DNA of 50,240 nucleotides, taken from the NCBI GenBank assembly GCA_045532145.1, contig JAZSFJ010000069.1, positions 1 through 50,240 on the forward strand. The letters are read 5' to 3'. The notes under the pieces are model-generated. The model was not told the origin of the DNA and searched no databases. It saw only the letters and a program-made list of their open reading frames with translations. Below are positions 8,532-16,345 of the stretch, in pieces. This DNA comes from SIG459 sp045532145. GTDB taxonomy: Bacteria; Bacillota; Clostridia; Oscillospirales; Oscillospiraceae. The position numbers and the translations under genes were made by a program. Within the stretch, counting starts at the first letter, position 1. Each line of letters opens with the position of its first letter.

Positions 8532-9131
8532 GTGAGAAAGAAGAATCCTGAGAATTTCGATATTATCGAAAAATACGTTGACTGCCATATAGACAGGTAC
8601 GGCATATGCCCCTCCAATAGGGAAATAGCCAATGGTACGGGTCTATCGCTCTCCACGGTTTCCAGATATCTGTCCCTTATGAGAGAAAACGGTGTTGTTG
8701 AGTATAGCGGCCACAGGGGTATTCAAACAAGAAAGCAGATGCAGGCTAAGACCAACACCCTCGCTGTTCCCGTTCTTGGACAGGTTTCCTGCGGAATACC
8801 AAAGTATGCAGAAAGCAATATCGATGAGTATGTGTGCCTTCCAGAGGCGCTCTTTGGCAGGGGAGATTACTTTTTACTAAGGGCTTCTGGAGACTCAATG
8901 ATTGAGGCGGGAATTAATGATGGAGACATGGTGTTGGTTCGCCATCAGAACTATGCCAATTCTGGACAGATCGTCGTCGCACTGCTGAGTGACGAGGAAG
9001 CAACGCTTAAAACCTACTATCCCGAGAAGGAACATATTCGTCTTCACCCAGAAAACTCAAGACTGTCTGATATTCTTGTGAAGGATTGTGTCATCCAAGG
9101 AGTCGCTATTAATGTAATCAAGAACCTGTAA
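8532..9131 (+). CDS. LexA-like self-cleaving repressor
   Basis: Repressor with an N-terminal winged-helix DNA-binding domain (residues 1-65, IANGTGLSLSTVSRYLSLM) and a C-terminal S24 autoprotease domain. The cleavage site is Cys87-Gly88 (QVSCGIP) instead of the usual Ala-Gly. The catalytic pair is Ser122 (SGDSM) and Lys160 (ATLK). Length 199 fits LexA. Start GTG 8532 is preferred because GGCGGCGGG lies just upstream; a GTG at 8499 or ATG at 8508 in the same frame are alternatives without a ribosome site. It could be the chromosomal SOS repressor or a mobile-element LexA relative; the following phage-type gene favours the latter. Confidence 0.85.
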   Translation: MRKKNPENFDIIEKYVDCHIDRYGICPSNREIANGTGLSLSTVSRYLSLMRENGVVEYSGHRGIQTRKQMQAKTNTLAVPVLGQVSCGIPKYAESNIDEYVCLPEALFGRGDYFLLRASGDSMIEAGINDGDMVLVRHQNYANSGQIVVALLSDEEATLKTYYPEKEHIRLHPENSRLSDILVKDCVIQGVAINVIKNL

Positions 9132-9190
9132 GTTTTATTGTTAGGATTAAATGTTGTGCGTGATGAACCAAGGATAAAGGAGTGTAAGCT

Positions 9191-9727
9191 ATGGCAAGGC
9201 GGCAATCGAGTGTGTGGAATTCCATTCGTGCTATGTGCGCGATGCAAGAAATGGATGAAGATTATCTTTATAAAAAGGCTAAGCTTCTGCTGAGTTGCTA
9301 CAGAAATGCGTGCTGGGTAACATACAGGCGAACAGGTGCTCCAGGGGATGCTTCATATTACATAAACAATCCAAACCTGAAACTGATGATTGACTATCTC
9401 AAGGCCTATCTGCCTGAAGAAAAAAAGAGCGTTTTTGAGGCCAAGCTCAGTCAGCTGCAAGATAACAGGCTTTTGGTTGAGTTAGTTGAAGAGACACTAA
9501 TGCGGGTCAGAGAATTCCCTGACTACGGGGAGCAGTACCATGAAATCCTCTCGAAGGGCTTTCTTGTCAGAGTAAAGTACACCGAGGCAGAGCTGCTTGA
9601 TGCACTGAGTATGGAAAGAAGCAGATACTACGACCGCAAAAAGGAAGCTATCATGGTGTTCGGGGTCGTGCTGTGGGGTACTGAAATCCCAAGACTGGAG
9701 GAGCTTTTTTCGAACAAATACAGATGA
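9191..9727 (+). CDS. ArpU/RinA-like phage or ICE regulatory protein
   Basis: Protein of 178 residues, helical, no membrane segment. The C-terminal stretch SRYYDRKKEAIMVFGVVLWG matches what I know of phage and integrative-element late-gene regulators of the ArpU/RinA, sigma-like group. The N-terminal half (residues 1-70) contains several cysteines and aromatics and is not recognised. Good ribosome site (AAGGAG) about 8 bp before the ATG. It follows the LexA-like gene by 59 bp, consistent with a mobile-element control region. Family call by pattern only; a plain hypothetical protein is the alternative. Confidence 0.6.
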   Translation: MARRQSSVWNSIRAMCAMQEMDEDYLYKKAKLLLSCYRNACWVTYRRTGAPGDASYYINNPNLKLMIDYLKAYLPEEKKSVFEAKLSQLQDNRLLVELVEETLMRVREFPDYGEQYHEILSKGFLVRVKYTEAELLDALSMERSRYYDRKKEAIMVFGVVLWGTEIPRLEELFSNKYR

Positions 9728-9739
9728 GGTGATGCGACA

Positions 9740-9821
9740 AAAGTCCGACCTTTTTCCGACTGAAATCAGACAAAAAACCGATTGCTTTGAAACTGAAAGT
9801 CCGACCAAATCCTGCTACAAT
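9740..9821 (+). promoter_or_regulatory. CCGAC repeats with weak promoter
   Basis: AAAGTCCGACC occurs twice (9740-9750, 9796-9806), with further CCGAC (9756-9760) and a CCGAT variant between them. A possible promoter follows: CTGAAA (9793-9798), 17 bp, TACAAT (9816-9821). Repeats of this sort suggest regulator binding sites; the bound protein is unknown. Confidence 0.45.
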
Positions 9822-9856
9822 ATAGATGCTGTAGCAGTCAACTGAATCGAAAAAAT

Positions 9857-9903
9857 AACGCCGGCTGCTGCAGCAATGTACTGCAATGTCAGGCGTTTTT
9901 TTC
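9857..9903 (+). terminator. Rho-independent terminator before XRE gene
   Basis: AACGCC (9857-9862) pairs with GGCGTT (9892-9897), with an inner TGCAG/CTGCA helix, followed by seven or more T. It would end a transcript starting near 9828 after about 75 nt. Confidence 0.7.
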
Positions 9904-9922
9904 TTGAGAGGAGGTGAGCGTA

Positions 9923-10258
9923 TTGACTTTGGACTATAGTCAGGACATTTACTACTTGGGAAGCCGCATTAGAGACGAGCGGGTGAGCCGAGGAATGTCA
10001 CAAGAAGATTTAGCTGAGGCTATGGATATGGCCGTCAGTACGCTCTACCGAATTGAAAACGGAAAAACATCGGTTCCCGTAGCTGCACTGTTGTGTGCTG
10101 CAGAGGTTTTGAAAGTGTCGGTATCTGATTTATTGCCGCCGAGATTTGAAAGAAGGAGTAGCGGTTTAGAGCGGGATTATCAGAAACTGGACTCAAAAAG
10201 CAGACGTGTTGTTTATGACACGATAACTACTATGGTGAGAGGACTGCTTGCAAACTAA
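9923..10258 (+). CDS. XRE-family helix-turn-helix regulator
   Basis: Small DNA-binding protein of 111 residues. A Cro/CI-type helix-turn-helix occupies about residues 12-65 (LGSRIRDERVSRGMSQEDLA to LKVSVSDLL); the rest is a short helical tail. TTG 9923 is chosen because GGAGGTG ends 7 bp upstream; an in-frame GTG at 9914 overlaps the ribosome site itself. It lies between the phage-type regulator and the two-component genes and ends only 5 bp before the first response-regulator box. Target unknown; such genes are common in integrative elements. Confidence 0.8.
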   Translation: MTLDYSQDIYYLGSRIRDERVSRGMSQEDLAEAMDMAVSTLYRIENGKTSVPVAALLCAAEVLKVSVSDLLPPRFERRSSGLERDYQKLDSKSRRVVYDTITTMVRGLLAN

Positions 10259-10262
10259 CAAC

Positions 10263-10306
10263 AGTAATATTTCGGTAATCTTTTTGTTTTGAGACTATGG
10301 TATAAT
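10263..10306 (+). promoter_or_regulatory. Response-regulator boxes and promoter of two-component operon
   Basis: AGTAAT (10263-10268) and GGTAAT (10274-10279) are spaced 11 bp start to start, and the second ends exactly 21 nt before TATAAT (10301-10306). The second box takes the place of a normal -35 element, as expected for activation by an OmpR-type regulator. The same geometry recurs at 12378 and 13957. Confidence 0.75.
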
Positions 10307-10334
10307 TAATCATGGCGAAAGGAAGGATGAAAAC

Positions 10335-11006
10335 ATGACAGCAAATAGAATTTTAATCGTTGAGGACGACAGCGGCATAGCCGACACCCTTGCGCTCAAT
10401 CTTAGATACGTTGGTTACGATTACCTTGTTTTTGACGATGGCAGAAAGGCCGCAGAATATCTGGAGAAGGACCATTCCTTTGATCTGGCCCTACTGGACA
10501 TCATGCTCCCCGGCATTGACGGCTTTGAGCTTTTCTCCTATATGGAAAGATACAACATTCCTGTGATCTACATGACCGCCAAGACAGATAGCGAGTCTGA
10601 GGTGCGCGGCTTGCGGGATGGCGCAGAGGACTATATCGTAAAGCCCTTTGAAGTTGTTACCCTGCTTGTACGCATTGAAAAGGTGCTTGCAAGAACCGGG
10701 CGGCTTAATCAGATCTACCGTTTTCAGGATATGACCATTGACGCGGAGAACAGGACGCTCACAAAGGCGGGGGAAGCGATTGAGCTCACGCCTCTGGAGT
10801 TTGATGTGCTGTGTGTGCTTGTGCGCAACAAAAACCGAACGGTTTCTCGTGACCGTATCCTCAATGAGATATGGGGCGAGGACTATTTCGGTGATTTGCG
10901 AACGGTGGATGTCCGTGTGGCCAACATACGAAAAAAGCTTGGGTTGATGGATGAGATACGCACTATATCCAAAACCGGCTATCGACTGGAGGAACGCAGA
11001 AAATGA
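10335..11006 (+). CDS. OmpR-family response regulator
   Basis: DNA-binding response regulator of 223 residues. The receiver domain (1-115) has the acidic pocket Asp11/Asp12, phospho-acceptor Asp55 (LLDIMLPG), Thr81 and Lys103 (KPF). The winged-helix effector domain (about 128-220) includes ELTPLEFDVLCVLVRN and the recognition-helix segment DLRTVDVRVANIRKKLG. The stop overlaps the histidine kinase start by 4 nt (ATGA). Boxes upstream suggest it activates its own operon and two downstream promoters. The stimulus is not evident. Confidence 0.95.
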   Translation: MTANRILIVEDDSGIADTLALNLRYVGYDYLVFDDGRKAAEYLEKDHSFDLALLDIMLPGIDGFELFSYMERYNIPVIYMTAKTDSESEVRGLRDGAEDYIVKPFEVVTLLVRIEKVLARTGRLNQIYRFQDMTIDAENRTLTKAGEAIELTPLEFDVLCVLVRNKNRTVSRDRILNEIWGEDYFGDLRTVDVRVANIRKKLGLMDEIRTISKTGYRLEERRK

Positions 11007-12382
11007 AGATGTGGCAAAAGGTGTCTTTGATTTGCAGTGTAATACTGGTTGTGGTAGTCTCCGTCTGTTCCGCACTGCTGCTGGCCATGACAAAAGACAA
11101 ACTTCTTGTTTCCGCCTACGAGCACGCTGAGCTCCGCCACGTAGAGCTGCTGAACAATTTTTTGGAGGAGCTTGACCACCACGCCATAGAAAGCGACAGT
11201 GAAAAGGTCAAACACACGCTGCTGCACTATTGCTTTTCCCGGGCCGGGGAGGCTCCCTCCGTTCTTGTTGTTGATGGGGAAACGATATATTCCACCCTGC
11301 GTTTTTCACCTGAGAACTATCTGATGCCCGGAGAAGCAGGGCAAAGAGTAAAGTACGCCGGGAAAATTGACGGAAAAGAATATTATATTATTGGGATACA
11401 AACGAGGATCACACAGTTTCCCGGAAAAGTGTGTCTTGTTTATCTGGTGGAAGATATAAGCCCTATTCACAAAAGCGTCCGTTCAATGATGTGGACCTTT
11501 ACTCTTGTGGGGCTTGTCTGTACGCTCATTGGTTTGAGCCTGATCATTATCCTTATACGGCGATCTATGACACCGCTCCGTCAGCTGCAGGCTACCGCGG
11601 ACAGCATCGCGGCGGGCAATTATACGGAGAGAGCAGATATACAAAGCCATGACGAGATCGGCTCTCTGGCACGGAATTTTAACCATATGGCGGAATCTGT
11701 CCAACGGCATGTAGAGGAGCTCACTGCCACAGCGCGGCGTCAGCAGCTTTTCATCGGTGCGGTCACCCATGAATTTAAAACACCCCTGACCGGAATTTTG
11801 CTGAATGCCGATACCCTCCAAAATACATATCTGAGCGAGGATGAACAGGCGGAAGCTCTGCGTAATATTGAGGCGCAGGGAAAGTGGCTAGAACGGCTTG
11901 TTAGGAAGATGCTAGGGCTTTTGACTGCGAAGTATGAAATGCGGCCCGCCGAGCTTTCTGTTAATGAGCTAATGGAACGGGTGCGCGAGAGCACCGAAGC
12001 GCTTCTCCGGGAAAAAGGTATACACCTGTCAGTCATCTGCGAGGAACAAAGCATCCATGGCGACATGGACCTTTTGCAATCAGCCATTGTCAACCTGGTG
12101 GACAACGCTGCAAAGGCATCTGCACCGGGACAGCAGGTGAGTATCAGGGCCCATGGGAAGGTGATCGAAGTTTCCGACAGAGGAAAAGGCATTCCGGCAG
12201 ATGCACTGGAACATATAACGGAGCCTTTCTTTATGGTGGATAAATCCAGAAGCAAGAAACTTGGCGGCGCGGGCCTTGGACTTGCTCTTGTGAAGGAAAT
12301 AGTGGAAGCTCACAATGCAAAGCTGAAAATTGAAAGCACTGAGGGCGGAGGGACCACAGTAAGAATAAGATTTCAAGGGTAA
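11003..12382 (+). CDS. Membrane sensor histidine kinase
   Basis: Partner kinase of the preceding regulator, 459 residues. Membrane helix 1 at about residues 8-29, an extracytoplasmic sensor region at about 30-163, helix 2 at about 164-186, then HAMP (about 187-240). The phosphorylated His256 lies in THEFKTPLTG. The ATP-binding domain has the N box NLVDNAAK (364-371), G1 DRGKGIP (392-398) and G2 GGAGLGLALV (421-430). The stop codon lies within the first GGTAAT box of the next promoter. The sensor domain has no motif I recognise. The adjacent lipoprotein and ABC exporter suggest an envelope or antimicrobial-peptide signal, which is inference. Confidence 0.94.
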   Translation: MKMWQKVSLICSVILVVVVSVCSALLLAMTKDKLLVSAYEHAELRHVELLNNFLEELDHHAIESDSEKVKHTLLHYCFSRAGEAPSVLVVDGETIYSTLRFSPENYLMPGEAGQRVKYAGKIDGKEYYIIGIQTRITQFPGKVCLVYLVEDISPIHKSVRSMMWTFTLVGLVCTLIGLSLIIILIRRSMTPLRQLQATADSIAAGNYTERADIQSHDEIGSLARNFNHMAESVQRHVEELTATARRQQLFIGAVTHEFKTPLTGILLNADTLQNTYLSEDEQAEALRNIEAQGKWLERLVRKMLGLLTAKYEMRPAELSVNELMERVRESTEALLREKGIHLSVICEEQSIHGDMDLLQSAIVNLVDNAAKASAPGQQVSIRAHGKVIEVSDRGKGIPADALEHITEPFFMVDKSRSKKLGGAGLGLALVKEIVEAHNAKLKIESTEGGGTTVRIRFQG

Positions 12383-12432
12383 TAAAACGGTAATGTTTCG
12401 GTAACGACTTTTTTGCGGGATGGGTTCATAAT
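12378..12432 (+). promoter_or_regulatory. Three response-regulator boxes and promoter of lipoprotein gene
   Basis: GGTAAT (12378-12383), GGTAAT (12389-12394) and GGTAAC (12400-12405) repeat every 11 bp with 5-bp spacers. The last ends 21 nt before CATAAT (12427-12432). Confidence 0.8.
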
Positions 12433-12464
12433 TTACCTATCCCAATGAAACGAGGTAGCTATTC

Positions 12465-13907
12465 ATGAAAAAGAAATTAGCACTGCTGCTGCTGGCGTTT
12501 GCTCTGCTGCTTGCAGGCTGTCAGGAGACGCCGGAGTCTCCCGTGGTAATAGAGAAGAATCAGGAAATGATGATTGAGGTGGCCCAGAAGGGAAATGAAA
12601 CCTCCTCTCTGATTTCCGACTTCGAAGTACCTGAAAAATTCAGCGGCGACTGGAGCGGTGTTGATAACTGCGTTGTGGTACACGCGGACGCAAATATCAC
12701 GCTTCCCGATGAGGCCTGTGCTCCCACGGCAAAAATTGAGAGACGCTCCTTTTCTCAGGCTGACGCTGACAGAATGCTGGAGGTATTTCTGGACGGGAAC
12801 ACCCTTTATCAGGAGCAGGGCGTGACCAGACAGAAGGCGCAGGAGCGGCTCGAACACTATCAGGCCATACAGCGGGGAGAGATACCCTGGGAGCACGATG
12901 GCACTATAGACGAGCTGCCGCGGCTCATCGAGTATTACGCGGAGCTTGCGAGGACCTCCCCCGATGAGAGCGAACGCAGTCCTGCTTCCACTGTTTTTCA
13001 GGCTTATGATGGCTTGTATGACGAACGCATAGAGGGCTATGCCCAGCTTGAGCGGGGCACGGCACATATTTCGATAGGCAATGGTGCCATGCGGCATGAT
13101 GCTGTCTTCTATATGGACGGATACGGTGATATAAACAGGTGCAACACACTCTATGTGGAGCAACTGCCGGAAGAAATTGAGATGGATATGACAGCGGAGG
13201 CTGCCCTTGAAATGGGCAATGCCCTGATCGCGAGTGTTGGCAACGGCAGCTTCGTCTGCGACCAGATCAAGGCCGTCGCTTACGCTGAATACGAGAACGA
13301 ACAGTATATCGGCTATTTCGACAGCGGCTATGAGATGGAATTTGTTCGCACGGTCGAGGGCTTTCCCATTGCTCACTGTCCCAAATATGAAATGCCCCCT
13401 GAGGGAGGCAAGTATTTGGTGGGAGCTTTCGCGGGTACTGCCACTCCAGAAAACGAGACCTACGCGGAAACATGGGGCTATGAGCGCATCACCGTCCATG
13501 TAAACAAAGACGGAGTGGTATATTTCGCTTGGAGCAATCCCTACAGCGAGCCGGAAATTCAAACCGTGGATTCCCAACTCATGAGCTTTTCGGATATATC
13601 CGATATCTTTGCAAAAATGATCATTGTTAAAAACAGTGAGCTGAAAGTCATTAACGAGCGAAACGGCTTTGTGGTAATACGGGACATGGATATTGACAAT
13701 GTACGACTGAGTCTTATGCGGATACGCAGCAAGGATAATCTGGATCAGGGACTTCTCGTTCCTGTCTGGGATTTCTGGGGAACGGAATGTTCATATCCGG
13801 AGGATGAGTCATATCGGGATTTAGTATATAATGGCAAGTACTATTCTGTAATGCTCACTGTGAACGCTATAGACGGAACAATCATTGATCGAGAGCTTGG
13901 GTATTAA
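12465..13907 (+). CDS. Secreted lipoprotein (DUF6034-like)
   Basis: Lipoprotein of 480 residues with signal MKKKLALLLLAFALLLAG then Cys19 (lipobox LAGC). The mature protein is acidic, with several segments mixing beta and alpha character and no catalytic motif I can name. The opening (CQETPESPVVIEKNQEMM) resembles lipoproteins annotated DUF6034 in gut Clostridia; this is from memory and tentative. It has its own promoter with the two-component boxes and ends in a hairpin terminator just before the ABC exporter promoter. A role in sensing or protecting the envelope together with the kinase and exporter is inferred from co-regulation only. Confidence 0.8.
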   Translation: MKKKLALLLLAFALLLAGCQETPESPVVIEKNQEMMIEVAQKGNETSSLISDFEVPEKFSGDWSGVDNCVVVHADANITLPDEACAPTAKIERRSFSQADADRMLEVFLDGNTLYQEQGVTRQKAQERLEHYQAIQRGEIPWEHDGTIDELPRLIEYYAELARTSPDESERSPASTVFQAYDGLYDERIEGYAQLERGTAHISIGNGAMRHDAVFYMDGYGDINRCNTLYVEQLPEEIEMDMTAEAALEMGNALIASVGNGSFVCDQIKAVAYAEYENEQYIGYFDSGYEMEFVRTVEGFPIAHCPKYEMPPEGGKYLVGAFAGTATPENETYAETWGYERITVHVNKDGVVYFAWSNPYSEPEIQTVDSQLMSFSDISDIFAKMIIVKNSELKVINERNGFVVIRDMDIDNVRLSLMRIRSKDNLDQGLLVPVWDFWGTECSYPEDESYRDLVYNGKYYSVMLTVNAIDGTIIDRELGY

Positions 13908-13913
13908 TAACTA

Positions 13914-13954
13914 AAGGAGCGGCAGTTAGAAAATCTGCTGCTCTTTTAGTTTTT
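13914..13954 (+). terminator. Terminator after the lipoprotein gene
   Basis: GAGCGGCAG (13917-13925) pairs with CTGCTGCTC (13935-13943, one G-T pair) around TTAGAAAAT. TTTTAGTTTTT follows. The next response-regulator box begins 3 bp later. Confidence 0.8.
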
Positions 13955-13956
13955 GC

Positions 13957-14011
13957 GGTAATAAAACGGTAATGAAATGGTAACGACAATTCTGGACGGC
14001 TCCAATAAGAT
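13957..14011 (+). promoter_or_regulatory. Three response-regulator boxes and promoter of ABC exporter operon
   Basis: GGTAAT (13957-13962), GGTAAT (13968-13973) and GGTAAC (13979-13984) at 11-bp steps; the last ends 21 nt before TAAGAT (14006-14011). Geometry is identical to 12378. The expected start near 14018 rules out translation starting at the upstream ATG 13977. Confidence 0.8.
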
Positions 14012-14036
14012 GGGATTTACGGGAGGAGGCACTATA

Positions 14037-14798
14037 ATGGCAAAAACAATATCCGCCTCTATAAAGCAGGCGCTGACTGACCGGAGGTTTTTAGTGGCTG
14101 TGCTTGTGGTCATCGTGTTACTTGGGCTCTCCTCCGTTCAGACGCTCATAGAGGCTTTGAGAATAAGCGAAGTGCTGGAAACTAACTTTCATCACAGAGT
14201 CATCATGGATGCACTGAGTTCAGATGCTATGACTATGGCGCTGCCAATCGTGGTCGCTCTCCCTTTTACCACTTCTGTGGTGGATGATCTCAAAAGCGGA
14301 TTTATAAAAGAATACCTCCCGCGAACTTCCTCGGATGCATATATTGCCGGAAGGACTATTGCGTGCGTGATTTCGGGCGGAACTGCCTTATGTCTGGGTG
14401 TGTGTTTTGCATACTTCGTGGCGGCTCTTGCGTTGCTGCCCATAGAAGCCGCAGCTGATGGAATATGGCTGATTGATGTTCTTTCTGAGCTCTGGGGTAA
14501 ATTGATGCTGTGCTTTGTCTCCGGTGGCTTTTGGTCCATGGTTGGTATGCTGCTGGCGACCCTTACAGGAAGCCGATACATGGCATACGCGTCCCCGTTT
14601 ATTCTTTACTATGTCCTCATAATCCTTTATGAACGATACTTTGATAATCTATATGTCTTTTACCCAAAGGAATGGATCAATCCGTCCGAATTATGGACAT
14701 TTGGAAATATCGGTGTCATCGTGTTAGTATCCGAGCTTACTGTTATCGCGGTGCTATGCTTCTGGCGCACTGCCCAAAGGAGGCTTGCACAAATATGA
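14037..14798 (+). CDS. ABC-2 type exporter membrane subunit 1
   Basis: Integral membrane protein of 253 residues with about six hydrophobic helices: one near residues 20-40, then a pair after the conserved-looking segment DDLKSGFIKEYLPRTSSDAYI, which resembles the cytoplasmic loop of ABC-2 permeases. Start at 14037 is set by GGGAGGAGG 7-10 bp upstream and by the promoter at 14006. It overlaps the next permease by 4 nt. It probably forms a heterodimer with that protein, energised by the ATPase at 15691. Substrate unknown; lantibiotic or bacitracin-type resistance exporters have similar gene sets. Confidence 0.82.
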   Translation: MAKTISASIKQALTDRRFLVAVLVVIVLLGLSSVQTLIEALRISEVLETNFHHRVIMDALSSDAMTMALPIVVALPFTTSVVDDLKSGFIKEYLPRTSSDAYIAGRTIACVISGGTALCLGVCFAYFVAALALLPIEAAADGIWLIDVLSELWGKLMLCFVSGGFWSMVGMLLATLTGSRYMAYASPFILYYVLIILYERYFDNLYVFYPKEWINPSELWTFGNIGVIVLVSELTVIAVLCFWRTAQRRLAQI

Positions 14799-15688
14799 AG
14801 CTAAAGCGTGTATTGGCAGTTACTGCTTATAACTACCGGCAGTGGCACAAAAACAGCCGAATTATCATAACATTCTGCCTTTGCTTTATCCTTTGCTTTT
14901 TACTATCGGACAAAGCGGTACGTTTTTCAAGAGACTATCAGTCAGTTATGCAGATCCTGGAGCCATTTGTGTGGACTTTCGGAGATGCAAATTCAATCCT
15001 GCTTTCTTCCCTGCTTTTAATGCTGCTATTTGCGGACATGCCCTTCATCAGCTCCGGCACTCCCTTTTACCTTATGCGAATTGACCGCAAAACGTGGATC
15101 ATGGGCCAGATTGTTTATGTTCTGTCGGCAACCTTTATATTCCTTGTTTATGTACTGCTGTCCACAGCGCTGGTCTGTTCTGCGCAAAGCTTTATGGGGA
15201 ATATGTGGTCTGAAACGGCGGCAATTCTTGGATACTCCAGAGCGGGTGAGGCTGTTGCATTGCCTGCGCTTGTAAAGACACTTGAAATGACCACTCCTTA
15301 TGAATGTGCGGCCACCATATTTCTGCTGATGCTTTTATATTCGCTTTTGATGGTCTCAATAATGCTTCTGTTCAACCTGAAAGGCGGTACAGTGTGTGGA
15401 GTGATAAGCGTGTTTATCTTTTCCTTGTATGGCATTTTGATGAATCCACAGGTGATCATGACTGTTTTCAATATTCCCACAGAGCTGAGATACAAAGCAA
15501 ATGTTGCTATGGGATGGATATCCCCCCTTAATCATGCCACTTACCATATGCATAACTTCGGATATGACAGACTGCCACGTCTGTGGCAGACATATATCAT
15601 CTTCATAGCCTTGATCGCCCTGTGCTGCTTTCTGTCACTGAGGGCAATACGAAAGTATAACTTCCACTTTACAGGAACGGAGGGCTGA
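14795..15688 (+). CDS. ABC-2 type exporter membrane subunit 2
   Basis: Membrane protein of 297 residues. Start chosen at ATG 14795 (overlap ATGA with the previous gene, AAGGAGG upstream), because upstream in-frame sequence overlaps the previous gene and is not membrane-like. Hydrophobic segments lie near residues 22-42, 68-85, 103-132, 180-208, 215-235 and 268-287. It resembles ABC-2 permeases only in general architecture. It is followed after 2 bp by the ATPase. Same operon and probable complex as the preceding subunit. Confidence 0.82.
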   Translation: MKLKRVLAVTAYNYRQWHKNSRIIITFCLCFILCFLLSDKAVRFSRDYQSVMQILEPFVWTFGDANSILLSSLLLMLLFADMPFISSGTPFYLMRIDRKTWIMGQIVYVLSATFIFLVYVLLSTALVCSAQSFMGNMWSETAAILGYSRAGEAVALPALVKTLEMTTPYECAATIFLLMLLYSLLMVSIMLLFNLKGGTVCGVISVFIFSLYGILMNPQVIMTVFNIPTELRYKANVAMGWISPLNHATYHMHNFGYDRLPRLWQTYIIFIALIALCCFLSLRAIRKYNFHFTGTEG

Positions 15689-15690
15689 TA

Positions 15691-16344
15691 ATGGAAGACA
15701 ATGTCATAGTGGTTCAAAATGTCTCAAAATCATTTGGGGAAGATATGGTTCTGAAAAATATCAGCAGAAGTTTTGAGAAAGGAAAAATCCACGGAATAGT
15801 AGGAAATAATGGCAGTGGTAAAACTGTTTTGATGAAATGCATATGCGGATTCCTGATTCCGACTGAGGGCGGTATAAGGGTCAACGGATATCGGGTGGGG
15901 GTTGACGTGGATTTTCCTCCTGATTTAGGAATCATAATTGAAACTCCCGGTTTTCTCCCTGCCGTGACCGGGGTGAAGAACCTTGAAATACTTGCTTCGC
16001 TGAATAAGAAAATAGGTTTGGGAGAAATCAGTAGAACCATAAGGCGTGTTGGCCTTGATCCTCGTATGAAGAAGCCGGTCAGTAAGTATTCTTTGGGAAT
16101 GCGTCAGCGTCTGGGTATTGCTCAGGCGATTATGGAAGATCCCTCGCTGCTTATATTGGACGAACCTTTCAATGGGCTGGACAAGTATGCGGTAGCACAG
16201 ATGCGTGAGCTTATAAAAGGGCTCAAGGCAGAGGGGAAAACTATACTGCTTGCCAGCCATAACCAGAGAGATATTGATGAGCTTTGCGATACGGTATGTG
16301 AAATGGACGCCGGTATAATGCGCATGATACGAGAGGAAAAATAG
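15691..16344 (+). CDS. ABC transporter ATP-binding protein
   Basis: ATPase of the two-permease exporter, 217 residues. Walker A GNNGSGKT (38-45), signature motif SLGMRQR (about 134-140) and Walker B LLILDEPF (153-160), followed by the D-loop NGLD and switch His in SHN, are all intact. Length is typical of the short CcmA/BcrA-like exporter ATPases. It follows the second permease by 2 bp and precedes the large surface protein by 1 bp, so the four genes are surely one transcript. Confidence 0.95.
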   Translation: MEDNVIVVQNVSKSFGEDMVLKNISRSFEKGKIHGIVGNNGSGKTVLMKCICGFLIPTEGGIRVNGYRVGVDVDFPPDLGIIIETPGFLPAVTGVKNLEILASLNKKIGLGEISRTIRRVGLDPRMKKPVSKYSLGMRQRLGIAQAIMEDPSLLILDEPFNGLDKYAVAQMRELIKGLKAEGKTILLASHNQRDIDELCDTVCEMDAGIMRMIREEK

Positions 16345-16345
16345 C

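Noticed and set aside
13977..14036. Upstream ATG start for the first exporter permease
   Set aside because: It overlaps the response-regulator boxes and lies before the -10 at 14006, so it would not be transcribed from that promoter; the ribosome site is at 14020-14030.
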